NCBI GenBank assembly: GCA_022410635.1
Contig: JAJVDF010000016.1
Span: 2,926,889 to 2,990,888 of the forward strand
Direction: 5' to 3'
Length of the DNA stretch: 64,000 bases
From: Tretioscincus oriximinensis
Lineage: Eukaryota > Chordata > Lepidosauria > Squamata > Gymnophthalmidae
This document shows positions 31,041-41,572 of the stretch, one piece after another. A program made the position numbers and the translations under genes. Each line of letters begins with the position of its first letter. Position 1 is the first letter of the stretch. The notes beneath the pieces were generated by a model that did no database searches, was not told the origin of the DNA, and saw only the letters and a list, made by a program, of their open reading frames with translations.

Positions 31041-31345
31041 CAATACACTCCCTATGGGGAAAGCTTACTTTTGTGCAATTCTGTATTTGCATAATTAAAG
31101 AAATATTAAAATTGTTGAATTAGGTTAACCCAATGGCAATGTGTTGTACTGTTATCACTTTAGAAAAGAAGCTGAGGAGGGGAGTGGAGGAGTGGAGACA
31201 ACAATGATTATCAGTTGATTTTCTTGTTTTCCTTTCACTTATTTTTTTTCTCCCACTCCATCTTTCCCTTTTTTATTATTTTTTTTTAAAAATGTCTTTC
31301 CATAGAGCCTTCCATATAAATTATTAACACATAATTAAAATGTCT
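31041..31345 (-). repeat. Inverted duplication, copy 2
   Basis: Reverse complement of 20905-21222, with short indels in the T-rich part (31240-31290). A second SINE A head (31346-31420) follows here but not in copy 1. Confidence 0.75.
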
Positions 31346-31420
31346 GACACAGGGCTTCGAAACCCCATCTTCCAGATGAGAGACGGATTCCTTAGCGACT
31401 GAGCTATCCGTGCCTATCAA
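31346..31420 (-). mobile_element. SINE A head fragment
   Basis: GTCTGACACAGGGCTTCGAA, then ACCCCATCTTCCAGATGAGA and GACTGAGCTATCCGTGCC: only the tRNA-like head with both promoter boxes. Confidence 0.8.
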
Positions 31421-32079
31421 TTTTTTAATAAGTGGAGAGAAAACTTGACTGATAAATTAGAAGGAAACATTTAGGTCAAAGTAATAGTGAATACAACAGG
31501 TTCAGGCAAAGAATCCTAAATAACAAAATAAATGTTACTAACTAAATAAATAAATGTAACAAAATGCAATTATTAAAAGTAATTTCTTTACATTGCAGTA
31601 GATATTTGTGAGTCTCTCTTGGTGTAGCTTTGTGAATAAAGATCTATGAAGGAAAGGGAGGGGGGTAATTTTCTGTGCTTGTAGCAGGCTTGCTGGTGGC
31701 TAACAAGGCCACTGTGGGATAAAGAGATCCAGCCACATTGCCTAAAGGGGAAGGTTTTATCTGAACATGGTGTATCTATAAAGGGGCCATTTGACTTTAT
31801 TGTAAATCCCTTTGAGATGTTCTTAATGGGATTGTTCAGGGTTTGTTATGNTACTGATCCAGTATTAGCAGAGTACACAGGGAGATTTGGTGAAGAAACA
31901 GCTTCTCAGTAAAAATAACATAAGTCCATAACCTGTTGTGGTAAGCTGGTTCTGACCCATTTCATCATCAAAGCTTTTCTCAATGGAAATAAAACAGGCT
32001 CCACACAAGAAATAATATTCCAATAGGAAAGCCTTAGTCTTTATTATATACACAGTCCATAGGTAAAATAAGCCAAGAA
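31421..32079. other. No recognisable feature
   Basis: Unclassified. The 81-aa minus frame (31865-32110) has no recognisable domain. Confidence 0.4.
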
Positions 32080-32081
32080 TA

Positions 32082-32293
32082 CAGGGTGCTTCAAAAAAAT
32101 GTATACACACTGTGAACTTCCATAGAAAATTTATTTAATGTTCTACTGTTCTACAAAGTTAAATAAATAACAAATGTTAATACTGTTCAAATTGGTGACC
32201 TGCAGCATCAATACAATTCTGAGTATGAGTCACCACTGATTCTGTACATTGTATGGAAGTTCAAAGTGTGTATACATTTTTTGAAGCACCCTG
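32082..32293. mobile_element. Mariner-like relic, 212 bp
   Basis: Ends CAGGGTGCTTCAAAAAAATG, then TATACACACTGTGAACTTCC, and the inverted GGAAGTTCAAAGTGTGTATA, then CATTTTTTGAAGCACCCTG, with TA on both flanks. On the minus strand the centre reads CIDAAGHQFEQ, like the C-terminus of mariner transposases. The rest of the coding region is deleted. Confidence 0.75.
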
Positions 32294-32812
32294 TATATAC
32301 TGGTCACTTATGCATATAGGTTAAGTAACCATGGTAAAAAACAGATTCATCCCAGGCGATCTCCAGGTCAGGAGACAAATAGCTAGAGGGCAAATCAAAG
32401 CATCTCATTCAATCACTAAGAACAGAACTAGCAAGTAAAAATTTCACAGCAACAGGATAATATAAATAACAATATTGTTTCTCATGGGAACACAGCTGGT
32501 TATCACATATTGAAAGGCATTTTCTAACCTGATTCAGCTGGGCCTGAATCAGTGCCAATATCCAATACTGATAATGGTATATGTGACTGTATTTAAATAG
32601 AACATAAAAGATGGCTACCCCCTTGTAGGCCCTGTTTTGACAGAAGTTTTGGAAGTCCATATATTTAGGGCTTTGTTCAGTGTTATTCGTCTGCATGTCC
32701 CATAGAGATGGTTTTCCTACTTCGTTTCTAATGAAAAAGCGAAAGAAGAAACAAAGACCTAATTAGTATTGTCAATTATTTGAAAGATAACCTTAGGGTG
32801 TTGTCATATGTT
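32294..32812. other. No recognisable feature
   Basis: Unclassified sequence. Confidence 0.4.
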
Positions 32813-33080
32813 CTTATAGGACTAGACAAGTTTATGGACACCAAGGGTGTAAATGGATACTGGGATGGATGTGTGGATGTTGCCTCTGGGATGGAGCAAC
32901 AGGCAGGACTCCTGAAACACCATTTGCAGGGAGTCATGAACAGGAGCATATTTTGCTTTCCTCTGTCTGGACTGCCCAGGTGCATCTGGTGGGCCTCTGG
33001 GTGGGACAGAATGCTGGACTAGATTGGCTGTGGCCTGATCCAATATGGCTCTTCTTATGTTCTTATGTTCTTATGTTCAC
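32813..33080 (+). mobile_element. CR1-type LINE 3' end
   Basis: ACTAGACAAGTTTATGGACA, the 3' UTR GTCATGAACAGGAGCATATT, and a terminus with four TTCTTATG-type units to 33078. Confidence 0.85.
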
Positions 33081-33639
33081 ATTGGTCACCTCTGCTATTA
33101 TTACAGTTTAGGAGCACCTGAACTTATTCCTACACCATTTCAATGGAAAAAGATATCAAAATGCTGTGATACTGGAATCATAACATTGTCACAACAAAGC
33201 CTTGTTTAATATGAAATTCCAGTTCCATCCTACTACAGATGTGTTGTACTTTTTGTATAGGTTGTGGCCATTTCAAAGACAGCTGCTGCAGATTCTCCGA
33301 CTGTCAAGAATTGGTTACCAGGAGATGGCGCTATATTTCCTTTCGTCAAAGGACGATGCTATCCTTGGAATTGAATCAGCTGTAGTCATTCTATCTGCCT
33401 TGATTGCTAACAGTGAAAGTCCCACTCCAAGCTTATTAATTTTCCTTTGTTTGGGTTTGTGGCTTTCAATGATGACATTTTTTTTNNAAAAAATACCCTT
33501 AAAACCCAGAAGACGCTCATTAATCTTCATTCAGTTATAATAAAATGAATAAGCTGTGAAGATATAGGAAGTTCTTCAGCTTTTCTCATAGTCCATAGGG
33601 TAACTGATGAGCTTTTGACACTGCAATTACGTCAAAATT

Positions 33640-33800
33640 AATATATATTTTAAATATATTTAAAACATATTTTTTATAATTATTAAAAATTATTAATTTA
33701 TTAAAATTAAATTATTATTATTAAAAATAATAATTAATAATTATTATGTAATTTAATATATTTAATATATATTTAATATATATTAAAATATATTATTTTT
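33640..33800. repeat. AT-only low-complexity tract
   Basis: Almost exclusively A and T (AATATATATTTTAAATATAT, TTATTATTAAAAATAATAAT and similar), with several self-complementary segments. Confidence 0.85.
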
Positions 33801-34082
33801 AATTTGCTGAACCTTATGATTTGCAGACAGTTTATTGATATGTATTTCAGATGGACAGAGGGTAGGTGACTTACAGGATGACTACAGAGAGCAATCCAGG
33901 CACACAGATTGTTAACTGACAGATAAANATAGTTGAGCAAAGAAGGGCATGGCAATCATGACTACATGTTTTACTGCAGCGACAAGGTCTTTGTTTTATC
34001 ATGCGTACTGTCCCTAATTAATCACTATTTTTTCCCTGCCACTAATTTATTATCAGGATATTTTTTTGTGTGTGCTTGTTTT

Positions 34083-34362
34083 ATGGCTCAGCCTTTCATC
34101 TGGGAGATCGGGTTTCGAGACCCTGAGTCGGACGTGGGGAGGGGTGAGCACCTTCCACTAGCCTGTAGCTGTAGTGAAACCAGCTATTCGAAAGCATGAA
34201 TTGCAAGAAATTGCAACTGACTGCAAGTAGATACATGGGAACCACACAGCATGGTGGGGAAGATAGAATGTCAACCTCCGGGCAAAATACCTTTGTAAGT
34301 CGTTTTGAGTCCCTTTGAAAGATGGGAAAAGCATGGTATAATAACCCAGTTCTCCTTCTCCT
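34083..34362 (+). mobile_element. SINE A, head slightly truncated
   Basis: ATGGCTCAGCCTTTCATCTG, B-box GGGTTTCGAGACCC, body and CCAGTTCTCCTTCTCC tail, followed by a CAT/GAT microsatellite (34363-34412). Confidence 0.87.
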
Positions 34363-34499
34363 TATCATTATCATCATTATGATGATGATAATGATGATAG
34401 ATGATGATGATGGTTTATTAAGATGGGCTTTGTAACAACTTTTCCCTTATTGTTGCTCTCATCTGTCAAGGATAATAATAAACCGGTTGTATATTTCAC

Positions 34500-34575
34500 A
34501 GAAATAGCTGTTTTAGTCTTTGTTCAGAAAGTCCAGCAAGTGGAGTTATAGCACTTTGGAGTCTACTTCTTCAGA
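34500..34575 (-). mobile_element. Hammerhead-like element, core deleted
   Basis: GAAATAGCTGTTTTAGTC, GAAAGTCCAGCAAGTGGAG, AGCACTTTGGAGTCTACTTC and TTCAGATC. The GAAA half of the core is lost. Confidence 0.5.
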
Positions 34576-34723
34576 TCCTATTCACTGTGCCATATGATTG
34601 TATTTATGAACTCATGTGCTGGTTTTTCTTATATGCGGGTTATTAACATTAAGAGCTTACTGGACTACTCTCCCATTCACCAGCTCTCTGACCACTTCTA
34701 AGACTGTTTTATATATATATATA

Positions 34724-34755
34724 TTGAAAACAAATAATATATTATTTGTTTTCAA
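34724..34755. other. Perfect A/T-rich hairpin at L1 3' junction
   Basis: TTGAAAACAAATAAT and its exact complement ATTATTTGTTTTCAA are separated by two bases and preceded by (AT)n. It sits where the 3' end of the reversed L1 should be. Confidence 0.6.
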
Positions 34756-36557
34756 AAACACCAAACAAAACTTTGACATATAGAACATACAAAGGACACT
34801 GAAAAACAAGACAGAACAGACTTACCTATATAATAGACACCTTCCCCCCACCCTCGACCAGTCAGGTTACAAAAGGAATCAGATACCTTATAGATATAAT
34901 CTAAGCTGGAAGACGTGTTGAAGAAAGTAAAATATAATTGGATTGGCTGTGCNGGAAAACCCGAACTGTAACATCTTACGCCTGTTATAAGTCCATTTAG
35001 ATCTTGAAGTACCCTGAATAAAACCTCTCTTTTCTGCAATCGCTTCATTTAACATAATCTCCATTAAATATTCCAACCACTAGTCTACTGTCCAATAGTT
35101 CTTCTCCTTCCACCCCTGAGCAAGGACCATATGTACTGCCCAANTTGCCCTTTTTAAAATATATTTCATATCTAAGGGGGGATTGAAATTATCTGAATCA
35201 GCTGTCATCCAATATTCATCTGAACGTGGTATATCTACCCACAACATTATTTTAATTTCTCTTGTTATTAGCCCTCTGAAGTTTATAATCTCCTGACATG
35301 AAACCCACATGTGCATATAATTTCCATATTTAGGACAGCCATGCATGTTGACAGGTTGGCTGTGATATGTGCAGTCTGGGCAGGGATCTTATACCATCAG
35401 TTAACCAATTTTCTCTCTAATTCTTTAAATGTTGTTAATTTTATATCATTGATAGTTTTAATCCAACTTTCCCATTGACTATTTTGTATGTGAAGATCCT
35501 GTTGCCATTTATATTTTATATTAATTTTAGAATCATACTTATTCTTTATAATAAGTGCATAGATTCTTGCTATTATCCCTTTCTTTTTATTATTCCTTTC
35601 TTACAATACTTTCCACTTCATGGATAGGAATACTCATAAAAAATTTAACCTGTCTATGATTTATATAAGAGTAAAGAGCCAATTCCCCCATCCGATACTA
35701 TCTATTGGGGGTTAGTCTGATTTGTTCTATAGAAAAAGGAATACCAAGTCTTGGGAAAATGTCTCCTAATCTTTTTATTGAAATAGACTTAATATAATTA
35801 GCTAAATATTGTTCTCCCATTAGATTTATATTCTTAATGGAAGCTATTAATATAGGCGAATGTAATATCTTAGAAGTGTATTTGTGCCAGATTGTCCAAG
35901 GTATTTTTAAAGGAGGTAAGCATGTCCTCATTTTAAATTTATCTAATTTATCAACTAATAAAGGAACATTATCCAGTCTATTTAATATTATTTCTATTTT
36001 ATTTGATTTATTTTGTTAATCATATTCTAGATCTATCGTTTCACTATTTGCCAAGTTTCATAATACGTGGTTAGACAGGGGAATCCCCAGCCAATCCCAT
36101 TTGAATGTGAAAAATAATTTACATTGGATATCCTACGATACCTATCATTTAAACACCACTTTTTTTAGCTCGACTTCCCATGTCTTCATCATCTGGGCAG
36201 GATATACCCCGGCACCATTTGGAATAAATATGTCATCCTTGGGAGGATCATCATTTTAAGTGCATGTTTCTTAGTTAATATACTCAATTTTCTTCTCTGC
36301 TACCTGGCAATTTTTTTNAAATTTTATTCCAAGTGGTTTTATAATTAACTAGCACCATCAAGATTTCTAGTTAATTTCACACTGAGATATGAAATTTTCT
36401 TCTTATCGGTAATTAAACCTGAAATCTGTTTTATAGTTCTCTGTTCTCTTTTAGTTATGTTATATGTCAGTAGTTCCCATTTAGCCATGTTAGTTTTGAG
36501 TCCAGATATAGATTCGAATTTATGTATCTCATTAATCAAATGTGGGAGAGCATGTAT
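34756..36557 (-). pseudogene. L1-type LINE ORF2 remnant (RT end to C-terminus)
   Basis: In minus-strand order: LINEIHKFESISGLKTNMAK and ISYLSVKLTRNL (36360-36540) from the reverse transcriptase; a degraded connecting region; PLKIPWTIWHKYTSKI and YLANYIKSISIKRLGDIF (35700-35930); then HGCPKYGNYMHMWVSC (about 35300-35345), the remains of the cysteine-histidine motif, and GWKEKNYWTVD. It is homologous to 42690-44060. Many stops and frameshifts. Confidence 0.82.
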
Positions 36558-36724
36558 AGGATTTGGAACAGTTTGCCACAGGGGGTGGTGAGTTCGCCTT
36601 CCCTGGAAGTCTTCAAACAGAGACTGGACAGTCAGCTGTCTGGGATGGTTTAATGCATCCTGCATTGAGCAGGGNGTTGGACCCGATGACCCTGGAGGTC
36701 CCTTCCAACTCTATGATTCTATGG
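36558..36724 (+). mobile_element. CR1 3' end, chicken-type terminus
   Basis: Encodes LPQGVVSSPSLEVFKQRLDS, then the 3' UTR TTGGACCCGATGACCCTGGA, then GGTCCCTTCCAACTC and TATGATTCTATGG. A different CR1 subfamily from the ATAAGAAC-ending copies. It interrupts or truncates the L1 remnant. Confidence 0.85.
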
Positions 36725-36794
36725 TTTTCGGTTATTACTAAGACTGTTTTTTGAAAAATGACCAAAAGCTTGCATTACTGTTGAAAACAAGAAA

Positions 36795-37108
36795 GTATCT
36801 AGGCTTTGGCTAGATAAACAGGCAAGACTCAAGTTAGTCTTAGGGTAGGCTGATCAGATGATCCCTTTTTTTTGGTGGGGGGGTTGAAACCCGGTTTTGG
36901 GGTGCCTCCCAATTTTTTCTGAGGAATGTTTTTTCAAAAAAGATTTTTTTTCAATTTTTTTTGTTTTTTATTTTTTTTCCTNAGAAAAAACCAGGAGGCA
37001 CCCCCAAAATGGGTTTTCAACCTCCCCCCCAAAAAGGGGTCATCTGATCAGCCTTCCCTAAGACTGACTTGAGTCTTGCCTGTTTATCTAGCCAAAACCT
37101 AGATATCT
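36795..37108. mobile_element. Large foldback palindrome (FB-4), about 310 bp
   Basis: Left arm TATCTAGGCTTTGGCTAGAT, AAACAGGCAAGACTCAAG, TTAGTCTTAGGGTAGGCTGA, then TTGAAACCCGGTTTTGGGGT. The right arm is the inverted copy to GCCTGTTTATCTAGCCAAAA, then CCTAGATA. Each arm is about 130-150 bp. The inner 200 bp also occurs at 40149 and 60410; the outer flank is unique to this copy. Another GGGGTCATCTGGTCAGCCTA end follows at 37109. Confidence 0.8.
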
Positions 37109-37129
37109 AGGGGTCATCTGGTCAGCCTA

Positions 37130-37633
37130 TTTTAGGGTCTTCAACCAGGCTTCAGTCATTCACATTGGATAGCCTTAAACACTCAGAATATACAGGCAAG
37201 CCTCCAGTTTACCACAACCACAACTAGCCTTTATTCAACTGTAGAAACACATACCTTCCACCTTACATACCTCTCAACAAAGCACAGTACTCAGGAACAA
37301 CCCTTTTCAACAAGAACATCCTGTCATCCATTACATTTACATTTAGNCCTTCTCTACTGAATGTTTAATTTAAAGGGATCATTCATTCAGGGCTGCATTT
37401 AGGCAAAATATGGCTACCAATAGTAGTAAGAGGATATTAATATTTTTATTGCTTTTATTATTATAAAACCCAAAGTAGCTGAGGAAAGAAGGGGAGTAAA
37501 ATAAATAAATAAAGTAAATAAGTCAGTCAGTAAATTACAGCCCAACATATTACAATGACAAAAAAGAAAAGGTACCTCAGTAGGATGAACATGGAAAAGA
37601 AAAACAAAGGATGTTCTTTGGCCAATATGTATG
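37130..37633. other. No recognisable feature
   Basis: Unclassified sequence with scattered (AAAT) and (GTCA) short repeats near 37500-37535. Confidence 0.35.
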
Positions 37634-37705
37634 TTGCTCAAGACAATTAAGGGAACACTTTAACATAACAGTGTATGTTAGTGTTCCCTTAATTGTTTTG
37701 AGCAG
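37634..37705. mobile_element. Palindromic MITE, second copy
   Basis: TTGCTCAAGACAATTAAGGG, then AACACTTTAACATAACAGTG, then TATGTTAGTGTTCCC and TTAATTGTTTTGAGCAG, TA on the right. Same family as 26888. Confidence 0.72.
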
Positions 37706-38267
37706 TATATTTAGCTTCAGAATAATCAATCACGAACATTTGTAATAAGAAAATTGAGCTCACAGAAGCATGNCGGTATGCTTCTTGCAATGATCAAAAC
37801 CAACTCTGGAGAAAAAAAAGACCTTCTTGACAGGTCATTATGTCATTGAAAATTCAAGTTTGTATTACTTATTTAATTATTTTGTTTCTTTTGTTTATAA
37901 GAGGATTGATGAAAACATCGTGTTCCTAAGGACAGAAATGAAACAAACAAAAAACGTAAAGGGTCTGTGTTAATGAAAGCTGCATGTTCTGCTTTATAAT
38001 TAACTGTAGGAGATCCACAAAACTTTGTTACAAATTATTGAGAACCACTGTTCAAACGCCACAAGGGACCTGGTGTTCATTCATCTTTTCTAGTCCCCTA
38101 AGAGCAAGAAAAGGACTTATTTGTACATAGTTGCTCCTCCTTAGATTTTTCAGTCAATCTTGGGGAAAGCCCTGTCCCCACCTTAGCCCTATTCTGGGTT
38201 CTATCTTGGGACTGAGCTTGGCCATTCACATGGTAGAATCCATAGTAGAATGTACATGGCAGGCTCC

Positions 38268-38932
38268 TGCAGAGGGGAGGAGGGAGGCTGAGCTCAAGAG
38301 AGGGGGTGTGGCTTTCTCTCTGCCCAGATGGGAGGGGGACCCAGAGATGGAGTACCCAATCAGGCGGCAGGCTGGGCCTATAAAGCTAGCCCTGCCCACT
38401 GGTTGAGGCTCTTCTTCTGTCAGNCTTGGAGTATGAGGAAGCTCTGAGTGGGAGGGGACCGTCTCAATAGATCCTGCCATGAGTGGAGGGGGATTGAGAA
38501 AAGTTAATAGGCTGAGGGACAGAAGCCTTGCAGTGAGGTCCTGTGTGACTGGATGCTCATGGGCTTAGNGATTTCTGCTCCTGAGGGCGGTGTGTGATTC
38601 TACTCTGAGATCTATTATTTTTTTATTTTGAAACCACTTTAATCCTGTTGTGTTCTACAATAAACTTGTTTGTTTTTTAAACATATATTTTACCTCAGAA
38701 TCCTACTTTCCATATTCCCTTCTTATCAGTAAAGTNTGTGGAAGGCTGGCAATAAAGTCTTCACCCCTCTGTGAGTTGGGGATACCAGGCCTTCCCTGTG
38801 CTAAGCAGCAGAGGAGAAGGAAGTGCCTTTAGCTGTCTGGAGACCTGTGTGGAGTCCCAGCGGCTGAGGTTGGCCACAGCAGTGTAAGGCTGGTTGGGTA
38901 ACCTGTCATTGGGTCAGCGTCCATGCCCCAGC
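38268..38932 (+). other. LTR-like segment inside FB-3 element
   Basis: CCAAT at 38356, TATAAAG at 38379, AATAAA at 38659 and again at 38751, in an order typical of a retroviral-type solo LTR (U3, R, U5). The boundary TG and CA can be suggested (38268, 38932) but no target duplication is convincing. It could instead be transposon interior with fortuitous signals. Confidence 0.3.
38379..38385 (+). promoter_or_regulatory. Candidate TATA box
   Basis: TATAAAG in a GC-rich setting (GGGCC before, GCTAGCCC after), with CCAAT about 20 bases upstream. Activity unknown. Confidence 0.35.
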
Positions 38933-39224
38933 AAGTGCTCAGGTAGAGCAGAAGGTTTGGGTGGGGGCGGATGCCCCAGCTTCTATTCCGAGATAGAGGC
39001 CAGAACAAGGCTTGGTGGGGACAGGGCCAAAGTCTCACTAGACTNTCTAATGCAAAGTGCTATGTGGTAATGGCATCATAGTATGTGGAATTTGGACAGC
39101 ATTTGTAGCATTAGTAAATAGAAATTAAATACTTATCTAGAAATACTATTATTATTAGAAATATATTTGATCAAATCAAAATAGAGGATTCTTGATAAAT
39201 TATTGTTTCTTGATAAACTTTTTT

Positions 39225-39535
39225 TCTGGGATCCATTCACACATCTACTTTTAAACCTTCTTCACAACTGAAGAACAAGCTTAACTCCTCCTGCAAAGGG
39301 GCTAGCAGCACTTTGAGACTAACTTGAGAAAAGTGGTTGGCATAAGCTTTCGTAGACAGGTCTACTTCTTCAGATGCTGAGGGCCCCTTTGCTGGACTTT
39401 CTGCTAGACTAACACGGCTATTTCTCTGAAATTAACTCCTCCTGACCCCCATACTAAGTTAAAATTTATATGTATTACACTCATTCACTGAGACTGAAGA
39501 AAGTTTAAAAGTAAACACATGTGATCAGGGTCACT
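39225..39535. mobile_element. FB-1 element split by a 138-bp insertion
   Basis: Left arm ACATCTACTTTTAAACCTTC, then TTCACAACTGAAGAACAAGC. Right arm ACTGAGACTGAAGAAAGTTT, then AAAAGTAAACACATGTG. The insertion at 39294-39431 and its duplication lie between them. Confidence 0.55.
39294..39431. mobile_element. Hammerhead-like inverted-repeat element with 13-bp duplication
   Basis: Flanked by TTAACTCCTCCTG at 39281-39293 and 39432-39444. The first arm begins within CAAAGGGGCTAGCAGCAC and includes the minus-strand core CTGAAGA, stem GTAGAC-CT-GTCTAC, GAAA (39349-39373). The second, shorter arm ends GACTAACACGGCTATTTCTC. Confidence 0.75.
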
Positions 39536-39591
39536 TAACTTCTTTTTTAAAGAAACATTTAGAACAGATTGAAGCATTAGAAGAGTGTGAC

Positions 39592-40030
39592 TGTGGCTGC
39601 ATGCATACAGCATATTTCTACCTTGATCAGAGAGAGATGAGGAAGACTCCAGCACACAGGTTAAACATTTTTCCAGTAATCGTCCCACAATAGACACTGT
39701 TTTTCCCAGAATGAACTACTCGTATTGCTGGGACATTCAGGCACTGTTCTGGAGAACCTCCATCACTCGTGGCCAACCTCCGTCCTCTCCCAAGCATATG
39801 CGTGTGCATAAATTAAGTGCGAGAGGTTAAAACAAATGAGAACACAGCAGTTGTTTCTAGTGGCTGTTGCGAGTAAAAAAAAATTCTCGGACTGCACTCA
39901 GTGAGCGATATTACAGAACTGGGACACTAGTCATGGAATATACAGGTTTGGTGTCCATGGGCACGTGATTGCTATATTCCGGAATATAGGTTCATGGTGA
40001 TTTTTGAGTCATCATTTGCACATAGCCTGT
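39592..40030. mobile_element. Non-autonomous DNA transposon, third family copy
   Basis: GTGGCTGCATGCATACAGCA on the left, GCTATATTCCGGAATATAGG near the right, and GTCATCATTTGCACATAGCC at the right end. Aligns with 15268-16248 and partly with 13065-13765. Confidence 0.58.
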
Positions 40031-40148
40031 ATCTGTGTGTCTTGGCCATGTATCCCTCCTTCTTAGAGTATATCGGACACTGTGGTCCTGGGCTTCATGT
40101 TTCCACCACTTGGTGGACAATGTGCCCACCAAAGAGAATGATGCCTGT

Positions 40149-40350
40149 AGGCTGATCAGATGACCCCTTTTGGAGGTGGTGGTTGAAAACTCGTTTTTGA
40201 GGTGACTCCCGTTTTTTTCTGGGGAAAAGAAAATTAAAAAAAAAATAATTCAAAAAAAATATTTTTTTGAAAAAAAATTCCTCAGAAAAAACTGGGAGGC
40301 CCCCCAAAACTGGGTTTTCAACCCCCCCTCAAAAGGGGTCATCTGGTCAG
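40149..40350. mobile_element. FB-4 foldback element
   Basis: TAGGCTGATCAGATGACCCC, then AACTCGTTTTTGAGGTGAC, an A/T-rich centre, then GGGTTTTCAACCCCC and GGGGTCATCTGGTCAGCCTA. ATGCCTG occurs immediately before and after, a likely 7-bp duplication. Confidence 0.7.
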
Positions 40351-41459
40351 CCTAATGCCTGTAGTGGGGGCGAAAAAGTCATGCTCTTTAGTAGAGCACT
40401 TGCTTCTCAATGTGGTCAACCTTCATCCACTGAAATGGGTAGCCACTTCCGCCAAAGCCCTTGTGCCAGGGCATCTCCCATGTTCTCGCAGTGTGGGAAA
40501 GAGTATTTTTTTTTACATTGCCTTAATATTATTATTGTTACTTGATACTAAGAAAAAATAAATGAATGTTGCACTTTGTCATTGTCAAGAATACCTTTTA
40601 AAAAGATTTTATTTTAAAAATAGTTGCACTAACCAGTTGAAATAAAAAAGGCGTGGAAACATGTGATCATGTAATTCCAAACCAATTACAATGTACAGAA
40701 AGAACTTTTATTTTGTAAAACGATTTTGTTTCCTGTTATGTAGCATAATCTTACCAGCAGGGGTCACTCCTGACCCTAGAGAAAAATTAGGAGACGCTTC
40801 AGATGCAACTGGGCCTGCTAAAACCTGAAAACCTATGATTTGTTATCTGCCTGGCGTCTTGATTAGGAGTCAGCAGGTGATAACTTCAGATATTTATGAT
40901 GCCTCCATTTCCTACACTTGACAGGGTAGTACTAAATATCATGCAACTAGCTCTAAAAGGCCTTCACAGTAAATTAGTTTGGTGTCACATTCAACCTGTG
41001 AATGAATCTTGCTGAAGGGAATAATGTTCAAACAAAAATGTACATTTGGTAGTATTTTGAGAAAATACCAACCATCTTTACATGATGTTCTTTTAACAAT
41101 TTTTCCACCGCAAAGGAAAACAAATACATTTGGTGTATTCCAATTTACAGGCCAAATTTGCAATTTTGTACTCATGAAATTAGTATGAATACAGTATCTA
41201 TATATACCCCAAACTGGGGTAATTAATATTCATGCGAATTTGCATATCCATGAATATGCATATCACCCACCAACATGCATACCCCCTCCAAAATCCCTGC
41301 CTAAGAAATTTGAGGGCATGCGAGAATTTTTTGAAGTGTGTGAGGATTTTTCAAAGTATGTGAGAAATTTGCATTTTTTTATTGAGGGGAGGATGCCTTC
41401 AGGAGCTGGACCTGGTTGCCAGAGGCCTTAGTTGTGGTGCAGTGAATTAAAAATATATA
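40351..41459. other. No recognisable feature
   Basis: Unclassified A/T-rich sequence. Short frames only. Confidence 0.4.
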
Positions 41460-41572
41460 TATTTTTTTTTCCTCAGCAAAAAAGGGAAATACCCCCACAC
41501 ACCTGGGAGGGTAGGATAGACACCCCGAAGCTGGGTCCCCCCCCCCAGAAGTCGTCATCTGGTCACCCTACC
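41460..41572. mobile_element. FB-4-type right half, diverged
   Basis: TTTTTTTTCCTCAGCAAAAA, then CACCTGGGAGGG, GAAGCTGGGTCCCCC and GTCGTCATCTGGTCACCCTA. Confidence 0.4.

Larger units (their letters stand above)
38165..39030. mobile_element. FB-3 foldback element with long interior
   Basis: Left arm AAGCCCTGTCCCCACCTTAG, then CCCTATTCTGGGTTCTATCT. Right arm CTTCTATTCCGAGATAGAGG, then AACAAGGCTTGGTGGGGACA and GGGCC is its inverse. Between the arms lies about 660 bp not seen in other FB-3 copies, with promoter- and polyadenylation-like signals. Confidence 0.5.

Noticed and set aside
33202..33540. 112-codon frame rich in hydrophobic residues
   Set aside because: No recognisable family. The end runs through ambiguous bases and an A/T-rich tract.
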